The translations under genes were made by a program, and so were the position numbers. Positions 34,956-43,610 of a stretch of 64,000 nt of DNA are shown in pieces (positions within the stretch are counted from its first letter, which is position 1; the number at the start of each line of letters is the position of its first letter). Source of the stretch: an uncultured Aquimarina sp. (GTDB lineage Bacteria > Bacteroidota > Bacteroidia > Flavobacteriales > Flavobacteriaceae). Below the pieces are notes generated by a model. The model was not told the origin of the DNA. It saw nothing but the letters and a program-made list of their open reading frames with translations, and made no database searches. The stretch covers positions 62,001-126,000 of the forward strand of contig NZ_CANLYD010000019.1 of NCBI RefSeq assembly GCF_947495315.1, in the 5' to 3' direction.

Positions 34956-36479
34956 ATGATCAACTGTAAAGAATTAAGGAATAAATTCAAAGAGCAAGGC
35001 TGTACTTTTACAATCGTATGTCCTACTGATCCTAATTATGCTAAGAGTCGTATCATTGCCAATTCTAGGTTCAATTATTATCCACTGGCTATTGGATATT
35101 GCGAAAACGCAAAGGATGTATCTTCTACTATCAAAATTTGCAAAGAAGCTGGATTGCATCTTCGTATACGATCAGGAGGTCACCAACATGAAGGAATGTG
35201 TTCTGATAATGATGTTTTTATTATCGATTTATCTAAAATACACACCATTCGATATACAGATAAAACCAATGATTACGCTTGGATTCCACCGGGAAAAAAG
35301 TTACGAGAGGTATATAAAGAGCTAGAATCTAAAAATCGAATAATTCCTGGAGGTGGTTGTGGTTCTGTTAATGTCGGAGGATTGACACAAGGTGGTGGAT
35401 GGGGATTATCAGCCAGAAAATTTGGGCTGACCGCTGACAATATCATTGAAGCAGAAATTGTGTTGGCAAACGGAAAGATCGTAAAAGCCAATAAAGATAA
35501 TCACTCAGAACTGTTTTGGGCAATCAGAGGTGGCGGTGGTGGTAATTTTGGAGTAATCACGAACTTTTTATTTAAGTTAAGTCCACTTAGAGGTAATATC
35601 ACTACGTTTGAGCTACATTGGCCTAAAGACAAAATGCTAAAGATTGCTAAAAAATGGATGCAAGAACTCCCCACACATACCTATAATCTAACTACTGCTT
35701 GTCGTCTTTCTGTTACTGATCAAAACACTCCTTCTAGAACAGCTGTATTATTAGTAGGGCAATTCTATGGAGAGATCTCGGATTTACAAAAGATTTTGAA
35801 GCCGTTTTATGATATTTCTAAGCCAACATATGAATTATATGAATCACAAACCTATATAGAGATAGTTAACGCACTACTTCATTCTAAAAAGCAAAGTGAA
35901 CCATTGCCAAGTCTTTTAGCTAAACGACAAACTCGCCTAGGTAGTCTTTTACAGCCAATAGCGTCCGTAGTAAAAGATGAAGAAGCGCCAACGCAGACTT
36001 GTGATGGACCACATCCACATAAAATCTCTTCAGCATTTCCGATATATGATGATGCGTTAGTAGACAAAATTGTTACCTATCTTGACGATACAAAAGCCTC
36101 TGAAGTGGTTAATCTATACCTAAGTCTGCACGGGATGGGTGGAGCTATCCAGGATTTTACTGAAGGTCCTTTCCCATATAGAGCAAAAGATTTCTTACTG
36201 CAATTCCAGGCGTGGTGGTCTGATCCTAAGGATTCTAATACTGAAAAATACATAAAATGGATTGAGGATTTCAGAACAGCCTTACAACCACATGTAGAAG
36301 GAGCATTTATTAATTTTCCTGATGCAAGTCTTGTAAATCAATCAGATACTACAAAAGGTAGAATTGAGCTATTACAATATTATTATGGCGACAACTTACC
36401 TAAATTGATTGAGATTAAAAAACAAGTCGATCCAGAGAATCTATTTTCTTTTGGAATGAGCATCCCTACAGAAATCTAA
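34956..36479 (+). CDS. FAD-linked oxidase of the berberine bridge/BBE type
   Basis: 507 residues. The FAD_binding_4 domain fills about 40-215 (IRSGGHQHEGMCSD, GGGCGSVNVGGLTQGGGWGLSARKFGLTADNI) and a C-terminal BBE domain ends with YYGDNLPKLIEIKKQVDPENLFSF. His76 in RSGGH and Cys135 in PGGGCGSVN are in the positions that form a bicovalent FAD link in berberine bridge-like enzymes. These enzymes oxidise alcohols, sugars or alkaloids with oxygen. No signal peptide is seen. The substrate cannot be inferred. Confidence 0.88.
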   Translation: MINCKELRNKFKEQGCTFTIVCPTDPNYAKSRIIANSRFNYYPLAIGYCENAKDVSSTIKICKEAGLHLRIRSGGHQHEGMCSDNDVFIIDLSKIHTIRYTDKTNDYAWIPPGKKLREVYKELESKNRIIPGGGCGSVNVGGLTQGGGWGLSARKFGLTADNIIEAEIVLANGKIVKANKDNHSELFWAIRGGGGGNFGVITNFLFKLSPLRGNITTFELHWPKDKMLKIAKKWMQELPTHTYNLTTACRLSVTDQNTPSRTAVLLVGQFYGEISDLQKILKPFYDISKPTYELYESQTYIEIVNALLHSKKQSEPLPSLLAKRQTRLGSLLQPIASVVKDEEAPTQTCDGPHPHKISSAFPIYDDALVDKIVTYLDDTKASEVVNLYLSLHGMGGAIQDFTEGPFPYRAKDFLLQFQAWWSDPKDSNTEKYIKWIEDFRTALQPHVEGAFINFPDASLVNQSDTTKGRIELLQYYYGDNLPKLIEIKKQVDPENLFSFGMSIPTEI

Positions 36480-36589
36480 AATATCGTATTCTTGCTACTA
36501 TAGCATATATGTCAATAATGAATAAAACCTAAAACTTATAAAAGAATATAGAGTTACCTTTAATGAATATATACAATTGTTATAAGTAA

Positions 36590-36685
36590 TTAATAATAAC
36601 GCAAATATTACAGAACTTAATTCATAAAGTAAAAACCAAAGAAGGATATCCATATATATTCCACTGTCATATACAAGAAGAATAG
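36590..36685 (+). pseudogene. Possible remnant of a multicopper oxidase C-terminus
   Basis: A short stop-bounded frame reads TKEGYPYIFHCHIQEE and then stops; a +1 shift restores GQYN. HCH with the preceding aromatic residues and the following E, then GQY, is the C-terminal copper-ligand signature of multicopper oxidases (usual form YxFHCHIxEHExxGMMGQ). No start codon and no more of the gene were found, so this looks like a decayed fragment. It is short, so chance cannot be excluded. Confidence 0.35.
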
Positions 36686-36738
36686 GGCAGTATAATTAAC
36701 ATTTTTTGTTTATACAAGAATTATATCGATGTACCTAA

Positions 36739-36810
36739 TTCCCTAAATTAGCTAGTATTCATCCACAATATCCTGCCATTCAAGCACAACTGAATGGTTT
36801 AGTAAAATAG
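36739..36810 (+). other. Short stop-bounded frame in a gene-free stretch
   Basis: The spacer 36480-36849 also contains a 23-residue frame, FPKLASIHPQYPAIQAQLNGLVK, with a codon pattern more like protein than spacer but with no start codon. It could be debris of a second gene. Apart from this, the fragment at 36590 and the promoter box at 36817, nothing was seen in the 370 bp. Confidence 0.25.
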
Positions 36811-36816
36811 TGATCT

Positions 36817-36824
36817 TATTTTTG
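36817..36824 (+). promoter_or_regulatory. Candidate -7 box (TATTTTTG) of the secreted-protein gene
   Basis: Exact match to TAnnTTTG, 25 nt before the ATG at 36850, with a TTTA word near the -33 position. Confidence 0.45.
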
Positions 36825-36849
36825 AATACAAATCATTAATTATTCGATT

Positions 36850-37845
36850 ATGAGCACACAAAAACTACTTACATTAATTCTTTGCGGGTTATCATTCTAT
36901 GCAAATTCTCAATCTTATGAATTAAGCACATCTACAGGTGCATATATTAACTTAATTAATAGCACTTCTTTAAACAACACAGCACCTTGGGATGATCCTG
37001 AGTTCGCAATTCCTATGGGATTTGATTTTGAATATTTTGACATTACAATAAATCAAATTTACATCGATGACTGGGGCTTCGGAGCTGGATTAACATCTAA
37101 CCCTAATGAGACAGGGACTCTACCTGCATTGATTGCATACGGAGCAGATATTGCTGATAGAGCCTATGACGATAACAACCAGAATGCAACTACTGGTGCT
37201 TTATCAAATATCTCCTATTTGGTTGAAGGCGCTGCAGGAAATAGAATATTAAAAATTGAGTGGAACAATGTAGGCTTCCTCTCGGATATAATAGCAGATG
37301 GTATCTCTACTGATTTTACAAATTTTCAGTTGTGGTTATTTGAAGGATCCAATGATATAGAAATTCATTTTGGTCCTAATTCTATATCCGATCCAGATGA
37401 GGCCTTTGATGGAGAAACTGGTTCTTTAATTGCTTTAATTCCAGCTTATAACTTTGGAACAGACGTTCTTGAAGAGAATGCCACTTTTTTATCTGGTAAT
37501 CCTTCTAACCCAACGATTGTTCTTTCAACAGTAGATGACAATACTTTTTTGAATGGCGTAATTCCAAATGGAACTATTTATAAGTTTACAAGATCTACAC
37601 TTAGTACGGAAGAATTTCAATCCGCTACGACGAAATTAGAACTATTCCCTAATCCTTCCAAAGATGCAATATCTCTTTCTGGTATAACAACTGACGAAAA
37701 GTATGAAATTTATAATCTGCTGGGAAATAAAATAGAAGAAGGCATCATTAATAAGAATGAAAGAATTAATATTCAAAATTATTCAAAAGGAGTATATCTA
37801 ATTAAATTTGATAATAATCAAACGCTTAAATTTATTAAAAGTTAG
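36850..37845 (+). CDS. Secreted protein with T9SS type A sorting domain
   Basis: 331 residues. A signal peptide (about 1-21, MSTQKLLTLILCGLSFYANS) leads a beta-rich domain with WDDPEFAIPMGFDFEYF, GNRILKIEWNNVGFLS and FTNFQLWLFEGSNDIEIHFGP, a pattern seen in secreted bacteroidete proteins of unknown function. The last 70 residues are a Por tail: LELFPNPSKDAISLSG, YEIYNLLGNKIEEG and GVYLIKFDNNQTLKFIKS. It is exported by the type IX system. Monocistronic with its own promoter box. Confidence 0.85.
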   Translation: MSTQKLLTLILCGLSFYANSQSYELSTSTGAYINLINSTSLNNTAPWDDPEFAIPMGFDFEYFDITINQIYIDDWGFGAGLTSNPNETGTLPALIAYGADIADRAYDDNNQNATTGALSNISYLVEGAAGNRILKIEWNNVGFLSDIIADGISTDFTNFQLWLFEGSNDIEIHFGPNSISDPDEAFDGETGSLIALIPAYNFGTDVLEENATFLSGNPSNPTIVLSTVDDNTFLNGVIPNGTIYKFTRSTLSTEEFQSATTKLELFPNPSKDAISLSGITTDEKYEIYNLLGNKIEEGIINKNERINIQNYSKGVYLIKFDNNQTLKFIKS

Positions 37846-37887
37846 TATACAGAAGGCAAAAGAAAGAATGAATGTTTGATGTACACT

Positions 37888-38355
37888 TTATTTCTCAAAC
37901 ATCAGAGACACAAATTCTGCAACACAAGCGGGTTTATCAAGACCTTCTATTTCTACAGAGCAATCCCAGGTGATTTTTAGCCCGTTTTCAGCATAGGCTT
38001 CGATCACCTGGACACTGCTATGCAATCTTAATCTGCTGTCCACCAAAACCGGATGTGGAAAACGCACTTTATTCAATCCATAATTGACTCCCATCGCAAA
38101 ACTTTCTATCTGAATAAGATCCATCAGCATCTTCGATAATAAAGAAACCGATAGAAATCCATGTGCGATTGGTTTTTTAAAAGGAGATTCTTTTTTGATA
38201 CGTTCCAGATCTACATGAACCCATTGAAAATCTTGTGTAGCTTCTGCAAAAGCATTGATCATCTCTTGTGTAACAGTAAGCCACTCACCTACTGGTAATG
38301 ATTTACCTTCATACGTTTTAAATTCCGCAAAGTTTTTACAAATTAATTTATTCAT
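37888..38355 (-). CDS. MaoC family dehydratase
   Basis: 155 residues with a hot-dog fold; likely a (R)-specific enoyl-CoA hydratase. The start was placed at the ATG at 38355 (MNKLICKNFAEFKTYEG) because the extra 11 residues from 38388 are not like the family. QWVHVDLERIKKESPFKKPIAHGFLSVSLL carries the catalytic Asp/His-type pair and the PIAHGF text of MaoC proteins. First of the catabolic cluster at its low-coordinate end. The SDR at 38499 would use its 3-hydroxyacyl product. Confidence 0.88.
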   Translation of the reverse strand: MNKLICKNFAEFKTYEGKSLPVGEWLTVTQEMINAFAEATQDFQWVHVDLERIKKESPFKKPIAHGFLSVSLLSKMLMDLIQIESFAMGVNYGLNKVRFPHPVLVDSRLRLHSSVQVIEAYAENGLKITWDCSVEIEGLDKPACVAEFVSLMFEK

Positions 38356-38498
38356 AGTTTTTTCTTTAGTAAACTCTTCATTTACCATTACACTTCGATA
38401 CCTGTCCGCCTATGGAGGAGGCTCAGTGTGACAATAGCATTCTAATCCTATAATTAACAACTTAAATCTCAACACCTAAAATTCAAAACTTATCACTT

Positions 38499-39236
38499 CT
38501 ACCTTGAGATTCCACCATCAATCGTAAGACATATACCCGAAACATAAGAAGCTTCATCTGATGCCAGATATAAGTATCCATAAGCTATATCTACGGGTGT
38601 AGCCGCTTTTCTAAGTGGAATTTGAGATTTTATTCCATCCAAATGCTCTTTCGGAATTTGTTCAGTCATTTCAGTAAGTGTAAAGCCTGGTGCTAATGCA
38701 TTTGCCGTAATACCGTATTTACCTAATTCCATCGTCCAGGTTTTAGACATAGCAATTACTCCTGCTTTTGTTGCTGCATAGTTTGTTTGCCCAAAATTAC
38801 CTCGTAACCCTACATTAGATGCTGCAGAAACGATACGACCATATCCGGCTTCTTTCATATATTGAGAAACTACTTGCGTACATAAAAAAACACCTTTCAG
38901 GTTTACATCAATTACGACATCCCACTCAGCTTCACTCATTTTATGGAGGGTGCGATCCTTAGTAATACCGGCATTATTAATCAAGATATCTATTTTACCA
39001 TATTTTTTATGGATTCTTTCAGCTTCAGATTCGATAGCTGTTTTATCCGTTACAGAAATATTCGTGAATTCTGACACTTGACCTTTTGCCACAATCCCTT
39101 CGGCAACAGTTTCGCCCTCAGTTAATAAATCCCATATAATCACTGTTGCGCCTTCTTGAGCGAACAATTCTGAAATCGCCTTACCAATTCCTCTGGCACC
39201 ACCTGTAATAACAGCTACTTTATCTTTTAATCTCAT
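38499..39236 (-). CDS. SDR family reductase, FabG/PhaB-like
   Basis: 245 residues. Cofactor loop GGARGIGKAI, NNAGIT with the TKDRTLHKMSEAEWD segment, catalytic NVGLRG Ser region and TNYAATKAGV Tyr-Lys, PGFTLTEMT, and VSGICLTIDGGISR at the end. Close in pattern to acetoacetyl-CoA/3-oxoacyl reductases. Neighbour of a MaoC hydratase, which suggests it interconverts 3-ketoacyl- and (R)-3-hydroxyacyl-CoA in the cluster. No distinguishing chain-length features seen. Confidence 0.85.
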   Translation of the reverse strand: MRLKDKVAVITGGARGIGKAISELFAQEGATVIIWDLLTEGETVAEGIVAKGQVSEFTNISVTDKTAIESEAERIHKKYGKIDILINNAGITKDRTLHKMSEAEWDVVIDVNLKGVFLCTQVVSQYMKEAGYGRIVSAASNVGLRGNFGQTNYAATKAGVIAMSKTWTMELGKYGITANALAPGFTLTEMTEQIPKEHLDGIKSQIPLRKAATPVDIAYGYLYLASDEASYVSGICLTIDGGISR

Positions 39237-39381
39237 GTATATTTTATTATTGTTTTACGATTTCCGTTCTCTTGAGTAAGAGTCTACCTCATTGTCAGGT
39301 AGGTATTAAAAAAGTGCTCACTATGCTATACATCTCGATACAACTCTCCTATCGTCAAGTTACTCGATCTGACATAATATT

Positions 39382-40359
39382 TCAAGAACACTGGATTACA
39401 ACTTTGCCTCTTACCTTTCGGTCCATCATTTCTTCTAGAGCACTAGGAGTTTCTTCTAATGGATATATCTTATGAATATGTGGTTTTAGTTTTCCTTCTC
39501 CTAACCATTGCATTAATTGCAAGGTGTTATCCATATTTTTCTTAGGAGTTTTCATTGCAAAATTACCCCAAAACACTCCTACTATCGAACAGCCTTTTAA
39601 CAGTGTTAGGTTCAAGGGAATCTTTGGGATACTTCCAGCGGCAAAACCTATCACCAGATATCTGCCTTCCCAGGCAGTTCCTCGCAAAGCAAATTCTGAA
39701 TAATCACCTCCTACAGGATCATATACCACATCAGCTCCTTTACCATTAGTTAGCTCTTTAATTCTGGATCGTAAATCTTCTCCAGTATAATTAATGACTT
39801 CATCGGCTCCATATTCTTTACATAGCTTGAGTTTTTCATCAGAGGATGCAGCAGCAATTACTTTGGCTCCCATCAACTTTCCTAATTCTACAGCAGCCAG
39901 CCCTACACCTCCTGATGCACCAAGCACTAATAAGGTTTCTCCTTCTCTAAGCTTTGCCCGATCTTTTAATGCGTGATATGATGTTCCATAGGCAATCATA
40001 AAAGATGCAGCGATAGGAAAGTCCATTTTTGGTGGTTTTTTGAAACACACATTAGCTGGTACAGCAACTTCTTCGGCATATCCGCCCTGCATTACAAATC
40101 CAAAAACTTCATCACCTTCTTTTAGATGTTTTACTTCGGATCCTATTGCTTTTACTACTCCTGCTACGTCACTTCCTGGAATAAATGGTAATTCTGGTTT
40201 AAACTGATATAAACCCTGAATTATTAAGGTATCTGGAAAATTGACTCCACAAGCCCTGACAGCAACTAAGACTTCATTCTCTTTCGGTTTTGGGCTTTCA
40301 ATATCTTCTAATACCAGGTTAGATGGTAATCCATATTGTTTACAGACTATTGCTTTCAT
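39382..40359 (-). CDS. NADPH:quinone reductase-like MDR oxidoreductase
   Basis: 325 residues, medium-chain reductase family of the zeta-crystallin/quinone oxidoreductase type. The N-terminal catalytic domain has GVNFPDTLIIQG and PGSDVAGVVKAIG; the Rossmann domain has GASGGVGLAAVELGKLMGAKVIAAASS near 155-180. No structural zinc cysteines are present, so it is a zinc-free NADPH enzyme. In this cluster it may reduce an enoyl-CoA or enone. The N-terminal text MKAIVCKQYGLPSNLVLEDIESPKPKENEV is normal. Adjacent to a second MDR gene. Confidence 0.88.
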   Translation of the reverse strand: MKAIVCKQYGLPSNLVLEDIESPKPKENEVLVAVRACGVNFPDTLIIQGLYQFKPELPFIPGSDVAGVVKAIGSEVKHLKEGDEVFGFVMQGGYAEEVAVPANVCFKKPPKMDFPIAASFMIAYGTSYHALKDRAKLREGETLLVLGASGGVGLAAVELGKLMGAKVIAAASSDEKLKLCKEYGADEVINYTGEDLRSRIKELTNGKGADVVYDPVGGDYSEFALRGTAWEGRYLVIGFAAGSIPKIPLNLTLLKGCSIVGVFWGNFAMKTPKKNMDNTLQLMQWLGEGKLKPHIHKIYPLEETPSALEEMMDRKVRGKVVIQCS

Positions 40360-40412
40360 AATAGTTGGTTAGTTTTTGAGTGATTGAGTATTTGAGTTAA
40401 TTATTCCTAACA

Positions 40413-40447
40413 GAGACCTGTCAGGTTTTTAAAACCTGACAGGTCTC
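40413..40447. repeat. 17-bp palindromic repeat GAGACCTGTCAGGTTTT
   Basis: A nearly perfect inverted repeat, GAGACCTGTCAGGTTTT (40413-40429) and its complement at 40431-40447, with a one-base centre. It lies between two MDR genes and forms a 17-bp stem. I recall similar ACCTGTCAGG-TTTTAAAA elements in other Bacteroidetes spacers. It may act as a terminator or be a dispersed repeat. Confidence 0.7.
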
Positions 40448-40453
40448 CAAGTG

Positions 40454-41458
40454 TTATTCTTCTATCACCTTCAGTACTAATTTACCTTTTTTATCACCAG
40501 AGAACAAACGCAAGAATGTTTCATGAAAGTTTTCGATTCCTTCATAAACATCTTCTCTGCTTTTTAGCTTTCCTTGAGCTAACCAACCACCCATTTCTCT
40601 GGCTGCTTTGCCATAATCTTTTGCATAATCCATAACCACCATACCTTGCATCGTAGCACGACTTACTAGCAACGATAGATAATTTTTAGGTCCTCTCATA
40701 TCTTCCATATTGTTATATTGAGAAATAGCTCCGCAAATAACAATTCGTGCGTGCATGCGTAATCTTGATAATGCAGCATCCAAAATTTCTCCTCCTACAT
40801 TATCAAAATACACATCAATTCCTTTTGGACATTCTCGCTTGATCGCATCATAAATATCTTCGGATTTATAATCAATGGCAGCATCAAAACCTAATTCATT
40901 TACTACATAATCACATTTATCTTTTCCTCCTGCAATTCCAACAACACGACAACCTTTGATTTTTGCAATTTGTCCAACAACACTTCCTACGGCTCCGGCA
41001 GCTCCAGAAACTAAGACCGTATCTCCTTCTTTAATCTTTCCTACTTCTAAAATTCCGAAATACGCCGTCATTCCCGGCATCCCTAATGTACCTATATACA
41101 TTGGCAAGGGTGCCAAATTCGGATCTACAGCGTACCAATTATCACCATTGGTAACAGTATATTGTTGTACACCGCCCCAACCTGTTACATAATCGCCTTC
41201 TTTAAATTTCGGGTGGTTATTCGATTTTATCACTTTCCCTATAGAACCGGCACGCATAACATCATCTAATTCTACAGGTTCTATGTATGATTTACCTTCT
41301 CGCATCCAACCTCTCATAGCTGGATCTAATGATATATAATGATGTTGTACCAGTACTTCTCCTTCTGCAGGTTCAGGAATTGGATTGTCTTGCAATTCCC
41401 AAGTATTGTCATCTGGCAATCCTTCAGGGCGGTTTTTTAAGATAATTTGTTTATTCAT
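40454..41458 (-). CDS. NADP-dependent MDR oxidoreductase, prostaglandin reductase/CurA-like
   Basis: 334 residues, medium-chain reductase of the leukotriene B4 dehydrogenase/CurA group, which reduces enone double bonds or conjugated aldehydes with NADPH. The signature SGAAGAVGSVVGQIAKIKGCRVVGIAGG near 150-177 binds NADP, VGGEILDAAL near 225 follows, and QHHYISLDPAMRGWMREGKSYIEP near 50-73 is typical for the group. Located in the catabolic cluster between another MDR and an enoyl-CoA hydratase. Confidence 0.88.
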   Translation of the reverse strand: MNKQIILKNRPEGLPDDNTWELQDNPIPEPAEGEVLVQHHYISLDPAMRGWMREGKSYIEPVELDDVMRAGSIGKVIKSNNHPKFKEGDYVTGWGGVQQYTVTNGDNWYAVDPNLAPLPMYIGTLGMPGMTAYFGILEVGKIKEGDTVLVSGAAGAVGSVVGQIAKIKGCRVVGIAGGKDKCDYVVNELGFDAAIDYKSEDIYDAIKRECPKGIDVYFDNVGGEILDAALSRLRMHARIVICGAISQYNNMEDMRGPKNYLSLLVSRATMQGMVVMDYAKDYGKAAREMGGWLAQGKLKSREDVYEGIENFHETFLRLFSGDKKGKLVLKVIEE

Positions 41459-41489
41459 TGTGTAATACTTTATTTATTAAATAGGTTTA

Positions 41490-42254
41490 TTATTTTTTCT
41501 GAAGACTCTCTACAAAAGCTCTCATTTTTGCTCTTATTTCTGGTTTCCACCAAAGTGAAATTGCTTGCTCTAAATCAATTTTAGGATTTTCCTCCATGCC
41601 TTCTAACCAGTCTTTACGGAGTTTATATTTTGTATTCTTGAAGATATCTTCATCAGCCTGCAAATATTGTTTCATTTTGGCTTCCGCCTTGGGCAGTACT
41701 TCTTCTAAATCACATACTTCATTGACCAATCCAGAGGTCAAGGCTTCATCAACATTCAATAACTTCCCTCCTAAGATACATTCGTTCGCCTTTCCTTCTC
41801 CTAACCAATATGAGTATCCTCTAATCAGGTTATTAGAAATCTGAATATTGACTGCGACTTCGTTTAATCCAATCGTGTATTTCTCTCCTGCAGCCATAAT
41901 TCTGTGATCAGCGGTAATCGCAATTACACAACCTCCTGCTGGAGCATATCCTGTAATCGCGCAGACAAACGGTTTTGTAAACTTCGCCAACTGAATATAC
42001 ATTCCGCCAAAATCGTTGAAAAACTCATTCATCTTTGGCTTATCGTAACTATACAATTCAATCACATCCAAACCTGCTGAAAAGAAATGAGGAGTTCCAG
42101 TAATAATGACTCCCTTTACGGCATCATCGGATTCTAAATCTGCAAAAACCTGTCTTATTTCTTTGGTCATTTGATGGTTAATCGCATTTACTTTGCCTCT
42201 ATTTAACTGAACAATAGCGTAATTGTGTTTCTTTTCTATTTTAATTGTCTGCAT
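41490..42254 (-). CDS. Enoyl-CoA hydratase/isomerase family protein
   Basis: 254 residues starting at the ATG at 42254 (MQTIKIEKKHNYAIVQLN); a TTG two codons upstream is an alternative start. Crotonase fold: FSAGLDVIEL and GYAPAGGCVIAITADHRI build the oxyanion hole. The catalytic Glu positions are not obvious, as the glycine-rich motif continues to LNEVAVNI, so whether it is a hydratase, isomerase or hydrolase is unclear. Part of the 38-49.5 kb acyl-CoA cluster, 32 nt from the MDR gene. Confidence 0.87.
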   Translation of the reverse strand: MQTIKIEKKHNYAIVQLNRGKVNAINHQMTKEIRQVFADLESDDAVKGVIITGTPHFFSAGLDVIELYSYDKPKMNEFFNDFGGMYIQLAKFTKPFVCAITGYAPAGGCVIAITADHRIMAAGEKYTIGLNEVAVNIQISNNLIRGYSYWLGEGKANECILGGKLLNVDEALTSGLVNEVCDLEEVLPKAEAKMKQYLQADEDIFKNTKYKLRKDWLEGMEENPKIDLEQAISLWWKPEIRAKMRAFVESLQKK

Positions 42255-42292
42255 TCCCAAGTTTGACTTAATTTGATATTAAATTATTTATT

Positions 42293-43048
42293 CTACAAAG
42301 AGGTTCCACCGTCTAAAGTAATCGTTTGTCCTGTAATGAACTTGGTGTTATCAGAGGCTAGCCACACAACAGCTTCAGCTATTTCTTCTGCGAGTCCATA
42401 TCGTTTCATGGGAATCACACTTTTTAGCATTTGATCCATATCTGGTCGTACTGATAACAGTTTACTCAATAAAGCAGATTCTGTATATCCAGGACATACT
42501 GCATTAATACGGATATTTTTAGTAGCATATTCCAGAGCTGCGGATTTAGTCATTCCGACCACAGCAAATTTACTTGCGCTATAGGAAAGATTGTTTAGTG
42601 ATGCTTTTAAACCTGCTAATGAAGCTAAGTTTACAATATTACCATGTCCCTGTTTCATCATTTGTTGCAGTGCCAGTTTCATACAATAGAACACTCCTGT
42701 TTGATTTACTGCAATGACGCTATCCCAATCTTCCAGAGTATATTCTCCTGTTTTTGCCATATTTCTTGGACCAATCCCAGCATTATTTACAATAACATCT
42801 AGCTGTCCAAATTGTTCTACTGTATTATTGATCAATTGTTCTACTTCTTCAAACTGAGCAACATTAGCAGCAATCACTAATGCTTTTCCTCCGTCACCAT
42901 TTATTTCATCAGCAATACTTTTGGCTTTTTCTTCTTTAATATCCGAAACCACTACTGTAGCTTGATGTTTTGCAAAATGTCTTGCCGTAGCTGCTCCTAT
43001 TCCAGAGCCCGCTCCAGTAACTATGACTATTTTATCTTTTACTTGCAT
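42293..43048 (-). CDS. SDR family oxidoreductase
   Basis: 251 residues of the classical SDR type. Cofactor loop GAGSGIGAATA, NNAGIGPRNM, catalytic NLASLAG Ser region and SYSASKFAVVG Tyr-Lys, CPGYTESALL, and C-terminal ITGQTITLDGGTSL. Resembles glucose-1-dehydrogenase-like or 3-hydroxyacyl-CoA dehydrogenases of this family. Its spacing to the enoyl-CoA hydratase gene (38 nt) implies one transcript. Second of three SDRs in the cluster. Confidence 0.85.
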   Translation of the reverse strand: MQVKDKIVIVTGAGSGIGAATARHFAKHQATVVVSDIKEEKAKSIADEINGDGGKALVIAANVAQFEEVEQLINNTVEQFGQLDVIVNNAGIGPRNMAKTGEYTLEDWDSVIAVNQTGVFYCMKLALQQMMKQGHGNIVNLASLAGLKASLNNLSYSASKFAVVGMTKSAALEYATKNIRINAVCPGYTESALLSKLLSVRPDMDQMLKSVIPMKRYGLAEEIAEAVVWLASDNTKFITGQTITLDGGTSL

Positions 43049-43116
43049 ATACTTATTTAAGTTGGTTGTTTTATTTTAATTTATAAATCTTATCTCTAAC
43101 AATCTTGTTCTCGATA

Positions 43117-43150
43117 GCTCTGCTGAGCCTGTCGAAGTACACTTCTCCTA
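43117..43150. repeat. CTTCGACAGGCTCAG dispersed repeat, copy in 43.1 kb spacer
   Basis: On the minus strand the spacer reads TACTTCGACAGGCTCAGCAGAGCTATCGA. A nearly identical stretch is at 55694-55720 on the plus strand. Other family members lie at 38391-38433, 45358-45405, 50804-50825 and 50853-50874. Confidence 0.8.
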
Positions 43151-43213
43151 AAGTCGAAGCACTACTGACGAATGCTGATCAAAAAAAAATCGAATATATC
43201 TTGTTTTACATAT

Positions 43214-43600
43214 TTATTTTGAGGTACACAAAATCAATCGGGAATCTGATAAAGCACGACTACGCATATCTGCCGGATACTCTTCTTTAGTGATCATTCC
43301 TATAAATTCTTGCTTACTCTCGTATTCTACAATAAGTACTTTATCCCATTCTATAGTATCTTCCGGACCAATTAGACCAAACAAAGGTTTGCCTTGATAT
43401 ATCACTTTGGCTCTGGTGTCCTGGAAAAAAGGAAGGATCGCATTCATATATTGTGCATAAGCCTCTGCTCCCGTCGTTCCTGTTTCTTCTACTTTATCCT
43501 TAAATTTCAACAGATTAATCATCTGAAAAGGTCCATCAACCGGTAATTCCATAAAATCATGAAACTGCTTTTTGGTGATTCCTGTATGTGTATTGTGCAT
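43214..43600 (-). CDS. DUF1330-like protein
   Basis: 128 residues of the dimeric alpha/beta-barrel DUF1330-like group. INLLKFKDKVEETGTTGAEAYAQYMNAI and FGLIGPEDTIEWDKVLIVEYESKQEFIGMITKEEYPADMRSRALSDSRLI show the strand-helix pattern and the SRALSDSRL end of this family. No catalytic residues are evident. It lies 10 nt from the transglutaminase-like gene, which suggests one transcript, within the acyl-CoA cluster. Its biochemical role there is unknown. Confidence 0.8.
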   Translation of the reverse strand: MHNTHTGITKKQFHDFMELPVDGPFQMINLLKFKDKVEETGTTGAEAYAQYMNAILPFFQDTRAKVIYQGKPLFGLIGPEDTIEWDKVLIVEYESKQEFIGMITKEEYPADMRSRALSDSRLILCTSK

Positions 43601-43610
43601 ATAAGTGGTT

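Noticed and set aside
37873..37906. Hairpin ATGTTTGA/TCAAACAT as terminator after the T9SS protein
   Set aside because: The loop is 15 nt, the right arm is coding sequence of the MaoC gene and no T run follows.
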